Shown here: piece after piece, positions 44,653-54,126 of the stretch
Layout: every line of letters starts with the position of its first letter
Numbering within the stretch: position 1 is the first letter of the stretch
From: Telluribacter humicola
Lineage (GTDB): Bacteria > Bacteroidota > Bacteroidia > Cytophagales > Spirosomataceae
Reading direction: 5' to 3'
NCBI RefSeq assembly: GCF_017355935.1
Contig: NZ_JAFIQT010000008.1
Span: 147,127 to 211,126 of the forward strand
Length of the DNA stretch: 64,000 bases
Notes under the pieces: generated by a model
Told to the model about the DNA's origin: nothing
Databases searched by the model: none
What the model saw: the letters and a program-made list of their open reading frames with translations, nothing else
Program-made: the position numbers and the translations under genes

Positions 44653-46166
44653 AAAACCTGTTGTATGCGCTGGCGTGGATCGGGGGACTTGGCTCGGTAG
44701 TTAGTAGGTCTGCCGGTTATCAGCAGGCCGAAAACCTTCCATCCATTGACTCTACAATTTCGGAGAAGTACGATCTGGATTCGACGGTACTCAGCATTAG
44801 TACCGTTGCTTCCAATCTGAATGCTACCTGGGACATGGCCTGGGGGCCGGACAACTGGATATGGTTTACGGATCAGGATGGAAAAGTTAGCCGATTGAAT
44901 CCAAATACCGGTCAGATTATCGAGCTTTTACAGATAAGGGATTATTACCGAAAAAGGCTCGGACTCATGAGTATGGTGCTCCACCCCGACTTCAAAATCC
45001 ACCCGCAGGTATTCATCAATTACAGCCATATTCAGAGCGACTCGTCCATTGTCTCCAGACTGGTCCGGTACACCTATGATGGCAAACGCCTTACCAGTCC
45101 TTTGCTCCTTTATCAGATTCCGGGCTATCTGGGTCACAATGGCTCACGACTGGTGATCAGCAAGGACCGGAAAATCCTATGGGCGACGGGTGATCTGAAA
45201 CACAAGGAAACGGTTCAGAATCCCAACTTTCCAAATGGGAAAGTACTTCGTCTTAATCTTGATGGTACCATTCCTAAAGATAATCCCTATCCCGGCAGCC
45301 CGGTATGGAGCATGGGCTTTCGGGTGCCGCAGGGGCTCGCCTATACCGGCAATGGCAATCTGTTCGTTGCAGAGCACGGCGACGCCACCGATGACGAAGT
45401 TAACCAAGTTACCAAGGGAGCTAGCTACGGTTGGCCCGACATAGCCGGGTTTTGCGACCTCCCCGACGAACAGGGGCATTGTCCGGACTCGGCAGTGGCA
45501 CCCGTTAAAGCCTGGACGCCCACCATTGCTCCGGCGGGTATGGACTACTACAACGGCACTATACCGGAATGGAAAAACGCCCTGTTGCTGACCACGCTAA
45601 AAGACCAGAGTCTGCGCGTCTTACTTCTGGATGTTAAGCAGGAAAAAGTTGTAAGCGAAAGTATAGTTTTCAGCGGCAAGTTTGGTCGACTGCGGGATGT
45701 CTGTGTGTCGCCCACCGGTGATATTTACATTTCGACCAGTAACCGCGATTGGAATCCCCCCGCCAACTTTCTCGTCAAGGCCGACGACCGGATCATACGC
45801 ATCAGCAGGTCCGGCCTGATCCCCAAGCATAAGCGAATGGCAAAGGAGCAAAGTCATGAGGAGTCAAGCGATGCCGCCTCCTTGTATCAAAGCTATTGTC
45901 AATCCTGTCACAAAGAGGATGGTCGTGGTGTCGCTGGTTCTTTTCCCTCGCTGGTATCTTCATCCCGGTTGTCCGGAGAAAAAAGTACTCTGATCAGGTT
46001 CCTGTTGAAAGGCTCTCAGTCACCATCCGGAGAAGCCATGCCCGCCTTCAGCTTTTTAAGTGATACCCAGCTTGCAGCGGTTAGCTCCTACGTCAGAGAC
46101 AAATTTGCAAAAGGGGCCTCAGAAGTAAGTGCGTATGAGGTAACTGAAGTCAGGAAAGCGAACTGA
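44649..46166 (+). CDS. PQQ-dependent sugar-dehydrogenase-like protein fused to cytochrome c
   Basis: A 505-residue exported protein with an N-terminal signal. Residues ~50-390 are a six-bladed propeller of the GDH-B/Hip type (NATWDMAWGPDNWIWFTDQDGKVSRL; PGYLGHNGSRLVISKD; GMDYYNG). Residues ~415-500 are a cytochrome c domain with heme motif CQSCH and a distal Met in GEAMPAFSFLSD. It would oxidise a sugar or alcohol and pass electrons to the attached heme. It overlaps the M14 peptidase gene by four bases, a tie that is unusual for a SusCD locus. Confidence 0.88.
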   Translation: MKNLLYALAWIGGLGSVVSRSAGYQQAENLPSIDSTISEKYDLDSTVLSISTVASNLNATWDMAWGPDNWIWFTDQDGKVSRLNPNTGQIIELLQIRDYYRKRLGLMSMVLHPDFKIHPQVFINYSHIQSDSSIVSRLVRYTYDGKRLTSPLLLYQIPGYLGHNGSRLVISKDRKILWATGDLKHKETVQNPNFPNGKVLRLNLDGTIPKDNPYPGSPVWSMGFRVPQGLAYTGNGNLFVAEHGDATDDEVNQVTKGASYGWPDIAGFCDLPDEQGHCPDSAVAPVKAWTPTIAPAGMDYYNGTIPEWKNALLLTTLKDQSLRVLLLDVKQEKVVSESIVFSGKFGRLRDVCVSPTGDIYISTSNRDWNPPANFLVKADDRIIRISRSGLIPKHKRMAKEQSHEESSDAASLYQSYCQSCHKEDGRGVAGSFPSLVSSSRLSGEKSTLIRFLLKGSQSPSGEAMPAFSFLSDTQLAAVSSYVRDKFAKGASEVSAYEVTEVRKAN

Positions 46167-46276
46167 TAGAGCGAAATATTTTGTCTACATAGAAAACATT
46201 GTATAAATGGATAGAGGGAGGGTCTACATAGGCTACAAAAAGCTTCTGAGGCTGGACAAAAGAAGTCAATGATACA

Positions 46277-47833
46277 TCATCTGGTAATTTCCACGATACT
46301 ACACCCAACCAGTGAAGAGCAGTCAATGGGATCGTTGAGATTGGCTGTCGATATGGTAATAGCGACTCTTTTATTCTTTCTGCTTCGCAGCCACTGCAGT
46401 AGATCAGGGCCATGCGGCTCTATCGGAAAGTAGTAGTGGACATTATGTACATCTGTAAGTTCAATCAGTAGCGTGCGGTTAAGTATCCGGTCTTTCAAAT
46501 GGGACGTAACAGCGATCTCCTTTGTGTAGTGGTCTAATTGACAGTTACTCTCAAGCCGTTGCATCTTAAAGTCTGGTAAGTTGTAGTAGCCTTCGTGCAT
46601 GACATATTCCGTCACATTATTTGCCATTATGTACTCATTAGCTCCCTGTACTATCGGGTGTAGCAGCCATTTTTTCTGCTCTTTGTAATTTAAGGCATTA
46701 GCGATCTGGTAGTCAAGGTGCTTGGCAATGCGTGGAGTGGCGATTACGTAGTTAGTGAGTGCAAGAGTAATGGCAAAAAACAGAACAACTTTCCGAAGCG
46801 GAGTAGTAATGGGAAAACTGAGCGCAATGGTATACAGCAGGCATCCTAAAAATAGCTGGGGGTACATCAGGTAATGATCGGCAATAATGGCAACGCCATT
46901 AAACACTGCTTTCCGTTTTAAGGCAATGAGCCCCATACTCATGAGCATGAACAGCATGAAGAATAGCAGACCTTTCTGATGGTTGGTGAACTTCTTCAGG
47001 TTAAGCAGAAAAGCTATGAGTAAAAGGCAACCAATCGGTATGCTGATCCAGGGTAGTATATCGGGTGTCCAATCGGTGATTTTTCCAAGGAGTTGTACGT
47101 AATACAGCAGGCTGTGCCAGAGGGACTCAACAGATATATCCGTAGGGGTGACTAAGTCAGAAGACTGAACTGTATAGACAGCAAGGGAAAATAGCAGAGC
47201 CATAAAATAAAGGAGGCCCAGCCGCCAGTTTCGAAGCTGTATGGCAATGAGTATACCCACCAGCCAAATAAGAAACCCGTTACCATTGACCGTTGTACAA
47301 ATAGCCGAAAGTAGTACTGCATAGGCTATTTTATTTTTTAGTAAGCAGTAGATAGATAAGTAGGCAAATAGCAAAACGGGTAGGTTAAAAAAGGCGCATT
47401 CAAAAAAGTTGTAGTAGGATACGGGTTGAAAGAAAATCCAGCTGAGGGCTATCTCCCTATACGTAATGCCGGACAGTTTGGCTACGTTCTGACTAATGAT
47501 CAGGATAAACAGCAATACGAAGAATGAATTACCTACGCAGGTAAAAAACAGGACATTGATATTGTTGAACAGGCCTATGAGTAGTAGGTAGACAATACGT
47601 TGAAACGTATGCAAGTGCCCGTTATACGGTTCAAGAAATGCGATTAGCTTGTTTGTAAAAGAATGTCCATCAATATCTTTTATGAACTTGAAGTACCAGT
47701 AGTAGTCATCTATCCAGGGTACATTCAAGGAGAAATTAAAGATGTAAAACAGATGTAGAGCGATGGGAAGTAGAAGAAGAAGCAGCTTAGCCGCTGTGTG
47801 GGATTTGTAGCTGTGCGAAGTAATCTCAATCAT
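46277..47833 (-). CDS. Polytopic membrane protein, glycosyltransferase-like layout (hypothetical)
   Basis: A 518-residue protein with about 10-11 hydrophobic helices, a first loop carrying FSLNVPWIDDYYWYFKFIKD after TM1, and a ~120-residue soluble tail. An acidic motif (here W-I-D-D) after the first helix is typical of GT-C-type and GtrII-like membrane glycosyltransferases, but I cannot name a family. The gene and its flanks (46.2-48.3 kb) are noticeably more AT-rich than neighbours, suggesting transfer. It is convergent with the PQQ dehydrogenase gene and alone on its strand. Confidence 0.6.
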   Translation of the reverse strand: MIEITSHSYKSHTAAKLLLLLLPIALHLFYIFNFSLNVPWIDDYYWYFKFIKDIDGHSFTNKLIAFLEPYNGHLHTFQRIVYLLLIGLFNNINVLFFTCVGNSFFVLLFILIISQNVAKLSGITYREIALSWIFFQPVSYYNFFECAFFNLPVLLFAYLSIYCLLKNKIAYAVLLSAICTTVNGNGFLIWLVGILIAIQLRNWRLGLLYFMALLFSLAVYTVQSSDLVTPTDISVESLWHSLLYYVQLLGKITDWTPDILPWISIPIGCLLLIAFLLNLKKFTNHQKGLLFFMLFMLMSMGLIALKRKAVFNGVAIIADHYLMYPQLFLGCLLYTIALSFPITTPLRKVVLFFAITLALTNYVIATPRIAKHLDYQIANALNYKEQKKWLLHPIVQGANEYIMANNVTEYVMHEGYYNLPDFKMQRLESNCQLDHYTKEIAVTSHLKDRILNRTLLIELTDVHNVHYYFPIEPHGPDLLQWLRSRKNKRVAITISTANLNDPIDCSSLVGCSIVEITR

Positions 47834-48431
47834 AGTTATACAATTGTGAATTTGTTAATAACTATTATGAATGAGGAGGGGTGTCTATCTTCTTTATTCT
47901 TCGAAACCTGGTGTGATCTTACCTGTTTTGCTGGGTATGGACACCAACAACAGTATATAGCTATGTACTAGTACCAGGCTACTTTATTGACTTTTTAGAG
48001 TTGACTTTTAGGAGGGAAGCGCTAAATATAAATTAAATAGCAGCGAGTTACAAAAAAAATTATCAAGTGGTGTAATTTAGTTACATACGAGGTGGGTATT
48101 AGCCCTTCCGGTTGGTTTGTAGCAGGTTACGAAGCTCTGCTCTTTCTCTCTTCTTTAAGCACATAGCAGCTACGGGTATTAACTATACGGTATGATAGTT
48201 GATCTAAGTCCTCAAAGAGGATGCTGTCGTTTTACCATTGTATAATGCTGTAATTAATTGAGCTATCTGGTATATTTATCGGTAATCCTGCCGGTGTCGC
48301 TCCTTTTCATGATCAAAGGCCTGTTATGGTCATGGTTGTGCCTTCAACAACCTGAGTACCATAACACAAAGCCTGCAATGAAGAGGGGCCATATCCCTGA
48401 ATACTTCCTAAACTTCCTAACCCGAAAGAGC
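47834..48431. other. Long AT-rich intergenic region
   Basis: About 600 bases without a supported gene, lying upstream of the DegT operon and of the divergent membrane-protein gene. A frame from TTG 48258 reads into the aminotransferase, but its leader is not a plausible Tat signal. No clear hairpin or promoter match is seen. Confidence 0.4.
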
Positions 48432-49853
48432 ATGTCAAAAGACCAGTTTTCAAGACGTGAATTTATCCGGCGCAACTCCCTGACCGGCCTGGGAGCCGTG
48501 CTAACCCCGGCCTTGCTGGCTGAGGGGGCGAAGGCTGCCCTACCCGTAGCAGATGGGCCGGCGGTTCCGACCGTAATCAACACGATAAGTACCCCTGCCC
48601 TGCTGGGTGGTCAGCCGGTACGTACCCGCGAGTGGCCCCAGTGGCCCCTGTGGAAACCCGAAGCCGACGAGAAAAAGCTGCTGGAGGTAATCCGGAGTGG
48701 CGTGTGGTCGCGGGGAGCTACGGTAACCGAGTTTGAAAAAGAATGGGCCAACGCCGTGGGAGCCAAGCGCAGCCTGGCGGTGGTCAATGGGACTAACGCC
48801 CTGATTGTGGCCCTGACTCAGCTGGATATACGAGGAGGCGATGAGGTGATCGTACCTCCGTATACGTTTATCGCTACCGTGTCGGCGGTACTGGCCACGG
48901 GAGCTATGCCCGTATTTGTGGATGTGGACCCGGAAACCTTCCAGATCGATCCGGCTAAGATTGAGGCTAGGATCACGCCACGTACCAAAGCCATCATACC
49001 AGTGCATATCCTGGGCTTGCCTGCCAATATGAAGCAGATCATGCCCATTGCCAAAAAGCATAACCTGGTGGTGATCGAAGATGCCTGCCAGGCTCACCTG
49101 GCTGAAATAGACCATCAGAAGGTAGGTACTTTCGGCAACGCCGGCTGCTTTAGCTTTCAGAATTCCAAGAACCTGCCCATCGGCGAAGGAGGAGCGGTGG
49201 TCAGTAACGACGATCAGTTTATGGACCGCTGCTTCTCCTTCCAGAACTTCGGAAATCCCTACGGGGCTACCATCGGGGCGGTGAGCATGGGCAGTATCAT
49301 GCAGGGTACCAAGTTGCGCTTCACCGAGTACCAGGCCGCCATCGGGCTGGCCCAGCTCAAGCGCCTGGAAGAGCAGACCGAGCGACGCAGCCAGAATGCC
49401 GCCTACCTGAAGTCGCAGATCAAAGACATCCCTGGTATAGTACCCTACAAGCTGTATGATAATGTCACACGGGCGGTGTTTCACCTGTTCCCGTTCCGGT
49501 ACAAGCAGGAAGAGTTCAAGGGGCTGCCACGGGAAGTCTTCCTGCAGGCGCTCAAAGCCGAAGGAGTGCCCTGCCAGAGCGGCTACGCTACGCTGTACAA
49601 CCAGCAGTTCCTTAACGATGCCTTCAAGTCCAAGAACTATAGGAAGATGTACCCCAAGGAAATGCTGGACTTTAAATCCTATGTGGAAAAGAACCGTTGC
49701 CCCGAAAACGACCGGCTGTGCAACGAAGAGGCTGTATGGCTGACGCAGAATATGCTGCTTGGCCCAAAATCAGATATGGATGAAATAGCCGGGGCCATTC
49801 AGAAGGTGTACAACAATGCGGATCAGCTCAAAAAGCTGACGAAGAAAAGCTGA
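48432..49853 (+). CDS. DegT/DnrJ/EryC1/StrS aminotransferase with Tat signal
   Basis: A 473-residue protein from the ATG at 48432, which places a twin-arginine signal (SRREFIRRNSLTGLGAVLTPALL) at the N-terminus. The body is a complete DegT-family PLP enzyme: VNGTNALIVALTQLDI, PPYTFIATVSAVLATGAMPVFVDVD, VIEDACQAH, and the PLP lysine (Lys246) in SFQNSKNLPIGEGG. These enzymes transaminate keto-sugars in the cytosol, so an exported member is odd. It is followed 7 bases later by the ceramidase-like gene and then a beta-propeller gene. Confidence 0.9.
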   Translation: MSKDQFSRREFIRRNSLTGLGAVLTPALLAEGAKAALPVADGPAVPTVINTISTPALLGGQPVRTREWPQWPLWKPEADEKKLLEVIRSGVWSRGATVTEFEKEWANAVGAKRSLAVVNGTNALIVALTQLDIRGGDEVIVPPYTFIATVSAVLATGAMPVFVDVDPETFQIDPAKIEARITPRTKAIIPVHILGLPANMKQIMPIAKKHNLVVIEDACQAHLAEIDHQKVGTFGNAGCFSFQNSKNLPIGEGGAVVSNDDQFMDRCFSFQNFGNPYGATIGAVSMGSIMQGTKLRFTEYQAAIGLAQLKRLEEQTERRSQNAAYLKSQIKDIPGIVPYKLYDNVTRAVFHLFPFRYKQEEFKGLPREVFLQALKAEGVPCQSGYATLYNQQFLNDAFKSKNYRKMYPKEMLDFKSYVEKNRCPENDRLCNEEAVWLTQNMLLGPKSDMDEIAGAIQKVYNNADQLKKLTKKS

Positions 49854-49860
49854 TACATAC

Positions 49861-51228
49861 ATGAGAAAAATCGTATTACTCCTGACTAGCCTGTGCCTGC
49901 TAGCGACGTTGGGAGCCGAAGCTGACGGCCTGGCTAAGGGCTGGAAGGTAGGAGTGGCCCGCAGGGTTATTACGCCGAAGCAGTCCATGTGGATGGCCGG
50001 CTTTGCCGTTCGTAACCACCCTTCCGAAGGTACTCTACACGACTTGTGGGCCAAGGCTCTGGTGCTGGAAGACGAAGAGGGTAAGCAGGCCGTACTGGTG
50101 ACTACCGATCTGTTAGGTATACCCAAGGGCATCTCCGACCGCATCCGTAACCGCCTGTACACCGACCATAAGCTGAGCAAGGCACAAATCATCCTCAACA
50201 GCTCCCATACCCACTCGGGGCCGGTCTTGTCGGATGCGCTTTTTGATATTTATCCGCTGGATGCGGAGCAGATTGCGCGGGTCAACCAGTACTCACGCTT
50301 TCTGGAAGATCAGATCGTGGCGCTGGTCGGGGAGGCCCTGCGCAAGACGGAGCCCGCGCGCATCTACGCTGAGAATGGTGTGACCCGCTTTCAAGTCAAC
50401 CGGCGCAATAACAATGCTGCCGTGCTGCCCCGCCTGACGGAGCTACAAGGTCCTAACGACTATGCGGTACCAGTGCTGAAAGTGGAGAACGAATGGGGGG
50501 AGCTGAAAGCCGTGGCCTTTGGGTACGCCTGTCACCCTACCGTGCTCAATGGGTATCAGTGGTCTGGTGACTACGTCGGATTTGCGCAGATTGAGCTTGA
50601 AAAAGCTCATCCGGGTGTTACGGCCTTGTTCTTCCAGGGTACCGGAGCCGATCAGAACCCGCTGCCCCGCAATACCATCCCCTTGGCGCAGCAGTACGGC
50701 CGGGAACTGGCCGCGGCGGTGGATCGGGTACTCCAGGAGCCCATGCACGTCCTACCCGCCCGGTTATCTACGGCTTACTCCGAGATAGAGCTGCCTCTCA
50801 CGGCTCACCCGGATAAGGAAGGTTACGCCAAAATAGCGAAAGAAGTTACTACGGACTACCAGAAGCGCTGGGCCAACCGCATGGTCAGCAAGCTCCAGCA
50901 GGGCGAAACCATGCCCAAAACCTACCCCTATCCGGTACAGGTGTGGCACCTGGGCGACCTGCCCCTGGTGACGCTGGGCGGAGAGGTGGTGGTAGAGTAC
51001 GCCATCAAGCTCAAGCAGATATTCGGCCCCAGTACCTTTGTCATGGGCTACTCCAACGACGTCATGGCCTATATCCCCTCAAGTACTATCCTGCGCGAAG
51101 GCGGCTACGAGGGCGAGTCGTCCCAGATGGTGTACGGGCTGCCCAGTACCTGGGAGTCCACCATCGAGACCATGATCCTGTACGAAGCGGTCAGGCTGGC
51201 CCGACAGGCCGGTGTACCTACTCCCTAA
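49861..51228 (+). CDS. Neutral/alkaline non-lysosomal ceramidase-like secreted protein
   Basis: A 455-residue exported protein (signal ending near GAEADG). The N-terminal domain resembles the neutral ceramidase catalytic domain (PF04734 type): WKVGVARRVITPKQSMWMAGF, VTTDLLGIPKGISDRI, and the zinc/active-site region LNSSHTHSGPVL, followed by FGYACHPTVL. It is shorter than true ceramidases, which also carry a C-terminal domain. Hydrolysis of an amide in a lipid or sugar derivative is plausible; the substrate is unknown. It is the middle gene of a three-gene unit. Confidence 0.82.
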   Translation: MRKIVLLLTSLCLLATLGAEADGLAKGWKVGVARRVITPKQSMWMAGFAVRNHPSEGTLHDLWAKALVLEDEEGKQAVLVTTDLLGIPKGISDRIRNRLYTDHKLSKAQIILNSSHTHSGPVLSDALFDIYPLDAEQIARVNQYSRFLEDQIVALVGEALRKTEPARIYAENGVTRFQVNRRNNNAAVLPRLTELQGPNDYAVPVLKVENEWGELKAVAFGYACHPTVLNGYQWSGDYVGFAQIELEKAHPGVTALFFQGTGADQNPLPRNTIPLAQQYGRELAAAVDRVLQEPMHVLPARLSTAYSEIELPLTAHPDKEGYAKIAKEVTTDYQKRWANRMVSKLQQGETMPKTYPYPVQVWHLGDLPLVTLGGEVVVEYAIKLKQIFGPSTFVMGYSNDVMAYIPSSTILREGGYEGESSQMVYGLPSTWESTIETMILYEAVRLARQAGVPTP

Positions 51229-51248
51229 CCCTTATACCTACTAGTCTG

Positions 51249-52568
51249 ATGAATACCACCACCTACGATACAGATACCGCATCCACCACCCATACCCTCA
51301 CCGCCCAGGCCTACTACTCAGGTTTTGAGCTGGCCCATGATACGTACAATGCCATCACGGTAGCCAGCGATGGAAAGGTATACTATGTACTCTCGTCCCA
51401 AGCCTATGATCGGGGGGGGCAACTATACGTATACGATCCGGCTACGGACCAGATCCGGTACCTGGCCGACCTGACCGAGCTATGCGGGGAGACTACCGCT
51501 CAGGCCATCGTACAGGGCAAGAGCCACGTTCGTTTCTACGAGCGGGCAGGTAAGCTTTACTTTGCCACCCACGTGGGGTACTACGAGATGATCGACGGCA
51601 TGGAACGCCTGCCTCAGAATGCCCCCGAGGGCTACGGCCTGTACCCGGGAGGCCATCTGCTGTCGTACGACCTGAGTAGTGGGGAGTTTGAAGATCTGGC
51701 CCTGGCACCTGATGGCGAAGGTATCCTGACCATGATGCTCGACAGGGACCGGGGACACATCTATGCACTCACCTGGCCGCTGGGCTACTTCCTGCACTAC
51801 GATCCGGCTACTGGCGAGCTGAAAAACCTGGGCCTCACCTGTGCCAGAGGCGAGGCGGGTACACCCGGCGACGACTACCGTGTGATCTGTCGGTCGATGT
51901 TTGTGGACCCGCGTGAGGGAGCCGTGTACTTCTCCACCGCCGAAGGTGATGTACTTACCTACCAACCCGGTGATGCTGAATTACGGCAGCTGGCAGACTT
52001 CGACCTACGGCTCGACTACTTTGGCCGGTACGATGCCACCCGCCCCGGCAGCATGGGGTACAACTGGCGCAAGATATTCTGGTACGCCCCCGAGGAGGTA
52101 GCCTACGGCGTTCATGGCAACTCGGGTTACCTGTTTCGCTTTGATCCACGCGAGCCTAGGATTGAGATTGTGGAGCGGATTACTTCTGAGCCTTCAAGGC
52201 GGAGTGGTATGTTTGATCAGTTTAGCTACGGGTACCTGGGCTTTCAGCCGGGGCCTGACGGCGACACTATTTACTACCTGACAGGCGGGCCCATCTACAT
52301 CAACGGCAAGCGGGTAAAAGGAGCGGAGGAGATTGCAAAAGGAGGAGTAAAAGGGTTAGAAAACCTGCACCTGGTCACCTTCCATATACCCAGCCAGACC
52401 TACAAGGACCACGGGACCATCTTCTACGCCGACGGGCAGCGGCCTACCTACGTCAACTCCATCGCCATCGGTCATGATGGTACCGTCTATACCCTGGCGC
52501 GCTTTGAACACAACGGGAAGGAGATACAGGATCTGGTGAAGATACAGGGTCCCTTTGCCCCCGTATAA
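51249..52568 (+). CDS. Beta-propeller-like protein without signal peptide (hypothetical)
   Basis: A 439-residue protein. The ATG at 51249 is taken because the open frame upstream overlaps the ceramidase-like gene out of frame. Repeated segments (YDPATDQIRYLADL; YDPATGELKNLGL; YQPGDAELRQLADF; FDPREPRIEIVERI) show a propeller of about seven blades. No export signal is seen, although its two upstream partners are exported. It lies 20 bases after the ceramidase-like gene and ends one base before a terminator. Confidence 0.7.
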   Translation: MNTTTYDTDTASTTHTLTAQAYYSGFELAHDTYNAITVASDGKVYYVLSSQAYDRGGQLYVYDPATDQIRYLADLTELCGETTAQAIVQGKSHVRFYERAGKLYFATHVGYYEMIDGMERLPQNAPEGYGLYPGGHLLSYDLSSGEFEDLALAPDGEGILTMMLDRDRGHIYALTWPLGYFLHYDPATGELKNLGLTCARGEAGTPGDDYRVICRSMFVDPREGAVYFSTAEGDVLTYQPGDAELRQLADFDLRLDYFGRYDATRPGSMGYNWRKIFWYAPEEVAYGVHGNSGYLFRFDPREPRIEIVERITSEPSRRSGMFDQFSYGYLGFQPGPDGDTIYYLTGGPIYINGKRVKGAEEIAKGGVKGLENLHLVTFHIPSQTYKDHGTIFYADGQRPTYVNSIAIGHDGTVYTLARFEHNGKEIQDLVKIQGPFAPV

Positions 52569-52569
52569 G

Positions 52570-52597
52570 CGAAAGAGGGAGCCAGCTCCCTCTTTCG
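52570..52597. terminator. Terminator of the DegT/ceramidase/propeller unit
   Basis: A 13-bp perfect stem (CGAAAGAGGGAGC / GCTCCCTCTTTCG) with a two-base loop, directly after the stop codon. The following T-tract is interrupted. Confidence 0.85.
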
Positions 52598-52639
52598 TTG
52601 TATCTGTTTTTAATTATAACTAAATCTTATGGTACCTGA

Positions 52640-52870
52640 CTATTCGAGCCGGATCAGGTACCCGATCTCTTCCAGTTGATCCAGCAGGTGATCCATACCC
52701 CGTAGGGTTACCTTCCTTCCGTAGTAGACCTGAATCCGAAGTGCCAGTACCTCCAGAAACTCCCATAGGCTTAGCTTAGAATCGTACGAAGAATCATTTT
52801 TCAGATTTTCGAACACCTCTACGGGTGAGTCACCTTCAACAACTATACCCGTAGCGGTTACGAATTTCAT
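52640..52870 (-). CDS. Small hypothetical protein
   Basis: A 76-residue protein that begins MKFVTATGIVVEGDSPVEVFENLKN and ends in DHLLDQLEEIGYLIRLE, with a beta start and a helical rest. I recognise no family. Good codon use and an isolated position between a terminator and the receiver gene support expression. Confidence 0.55.
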   Translation of the reverse strand: MKFVTATGIVVEGDSPVEVFENLKNDSSYDSKLSLWEFLEVLALRIQVYYGRKVTLRGMDHLLDQLEEIGYLIRLE

Positions 52871-53014
52871 AGTCCTATACCTTTCTTCTGCGATTTTTTA
52901 TACCAGCTAGTTAAGAGTGAACAGATAATGTGAACCTGGTACTTTATTATGTTACGGAACCTGCGTTTTCCGCTGGTATCAAAGTACACATACCTCAAAA
53001 AGGTACCGGAGCTT

Positions 53015-53440
53015 CTAATATAGTTCTGTGGATAACAAAATATCTCTATCCAGGGAAGAGCTGTTAACCAGTTGCATCAATAGTTGTACCCATTTACTAA
53101 TCGTATCCGGTTTTACTGTAAAGCACCAGGCACCCAGTTCTATCATTTCCTGCACCCCCTTTTCTTCCGGGGCTGACAGTACCACTACCGGAACATGTCG
53201 CAATCGCTCTATCTTTTTTAGTTCAACGAGTGTCTGCCTGGCATCCTTGCCCGGCAAATCAAGACTTAAAAAAATATAATCCGGGATAAAAGCCGGATCT
53301 TTCCGCAGCTTCCCGAGCGCCTCCTTACCACTCTTTGCGGATACACAGTCAATATGGGCGTCCACCTGAACCATGGCTATGGTTAGAAAACGCTGATCTT
53401 CTTCATTATTGTCTATAATCAGACTTACCCGGTTCCTCAT
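53015..53440 (-). CDS. Receiver-only protein lacking the phospho-acceptor Asp
   Basis: A 141-residue CheY-like domain with no output module. At the phosphorylation site it reads YIFLSLDLPGKDA where receivers read FLDLxMPGxDG, so the acceptor Asp is Ser59. The acidic pocket is partly changed too (LIIDNNEED). The switch Ser (VVLSAP) and Lys (FTVKPD) are kept. It could be a pseudo-receiver working without phosphorylation, or Asp61 may substitute, which is less likely. Confidence 0.82.
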   Translation of the reverse strand: MRNRVSLIIDNNEEDQRFLTIAMVQVDAHIDCVSAKSGKEALGKLRKDPAFIPDYIFLSLDLPGKDARQTLVELKKIERLRHVPVVVLSAPEEKGVQEMIELGAWCFTVKPDTISKWVQLLMQLVNSSSLDRDILLSTELY

Positions 53441-53868
53441 ACTTCACTTATTTAGCTTACTAACTCACACACCACACCACTTCACTAGTCGGGATGAGCA
53501 AGTCACTATGCTCTGGAACTGCTTTTCTACACTTTTAAACATGAGCAGCCATACCAGGCCAACTTCCGGACTTTAAGGCTCCTGAACCCATTACAGAAGC
53601 TTACCAAACAGAATAAAAATAATATACCAATGGTAATAAAAATTTGCACTTTATTTATGGTATGTGAGTGGGAGGGCTGCTCTGTGTCTTGTTCCACTTT
53701 CTGATGAGCCCCAAGCACAAACTAGTAGAAAGCCCCTTTCGCGCTGATTAGTGGGGGCAAATCGGGCATATAAGGCGACAGGTCCATATACCTCAGGTAT
53801 AGTTACAAAACCTCAACGAGGTGAATAGAGTTAAGAGAAGAGTTAATCAACCTAAAATAGGAAGCTTC
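53441..53868. other. Intergenic stretch
   Basis: About 430 bases without a well-supported gene. A 63-codon minus-strand frame (53527-53718) has one hydrophobic helix but no other support. The GTG frame from 53821 merges into the next gene. Confidence 0.35.
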
Positions 53869-54126
53869 ATGGCAACAATGGTTCACTTAGATAGTACTGA
53901 TTTTGTGATCAACCTGGATCATGTAGTAGGTATCAAACGATTCAACAAAGAGGGTACCTACGGCATCCAGTTCATCACCATTGATTCCAGAAAGGACGTT
54001 TGGGAGTTCAAGTCCAGGGGTCGGAGAGACGAAACCTTTACCTCGCTGATCCATTCAAGCCAGGGACAGGTATTCAAGGCAGAGGAGGAGGGTGAGGTAA
54101 TACCACCCGTTGTAGGGATATCCTGA
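53869..54126 (+). CDS. Small hypothetical protein
   Basis: An 85-residue protein from ATG 53869 (a GTG at 53821 would add 16 basic residues). It is mainly beta: MVHLDSTDFVINLDHVVGIKRF, YGIQFITIDS, VWEFKSRG. The tail is acidic, then proline-rich. No family is recognised. It is transcribed toward the EF-hand lipoprotein gene, 194 bases ahead. Confidence 0.5.
   Translation: MATMVHLDSTDFVINLDHVVGIKRFNKEGTYGIQFITIDSRKDVWEFKSRGRRDETFTSLIHSSQGQVFKAEEEGEVIPPVVGIS

Noticed and set aside
50943..51248. Upstream extension of the propeller gene to 50943
   Set aside because: It overlaps the ceramidase-like gene out of frame and translates to an Arg/Gly-rich sequence typical of a shadow frame.
53527..53718. 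63-codon minus-strand frame with one hydrophobic helix
   Set aside because: Only the helix supports it; there is no promoter, family likeness or conserved context, so it is described only as part of the gap.
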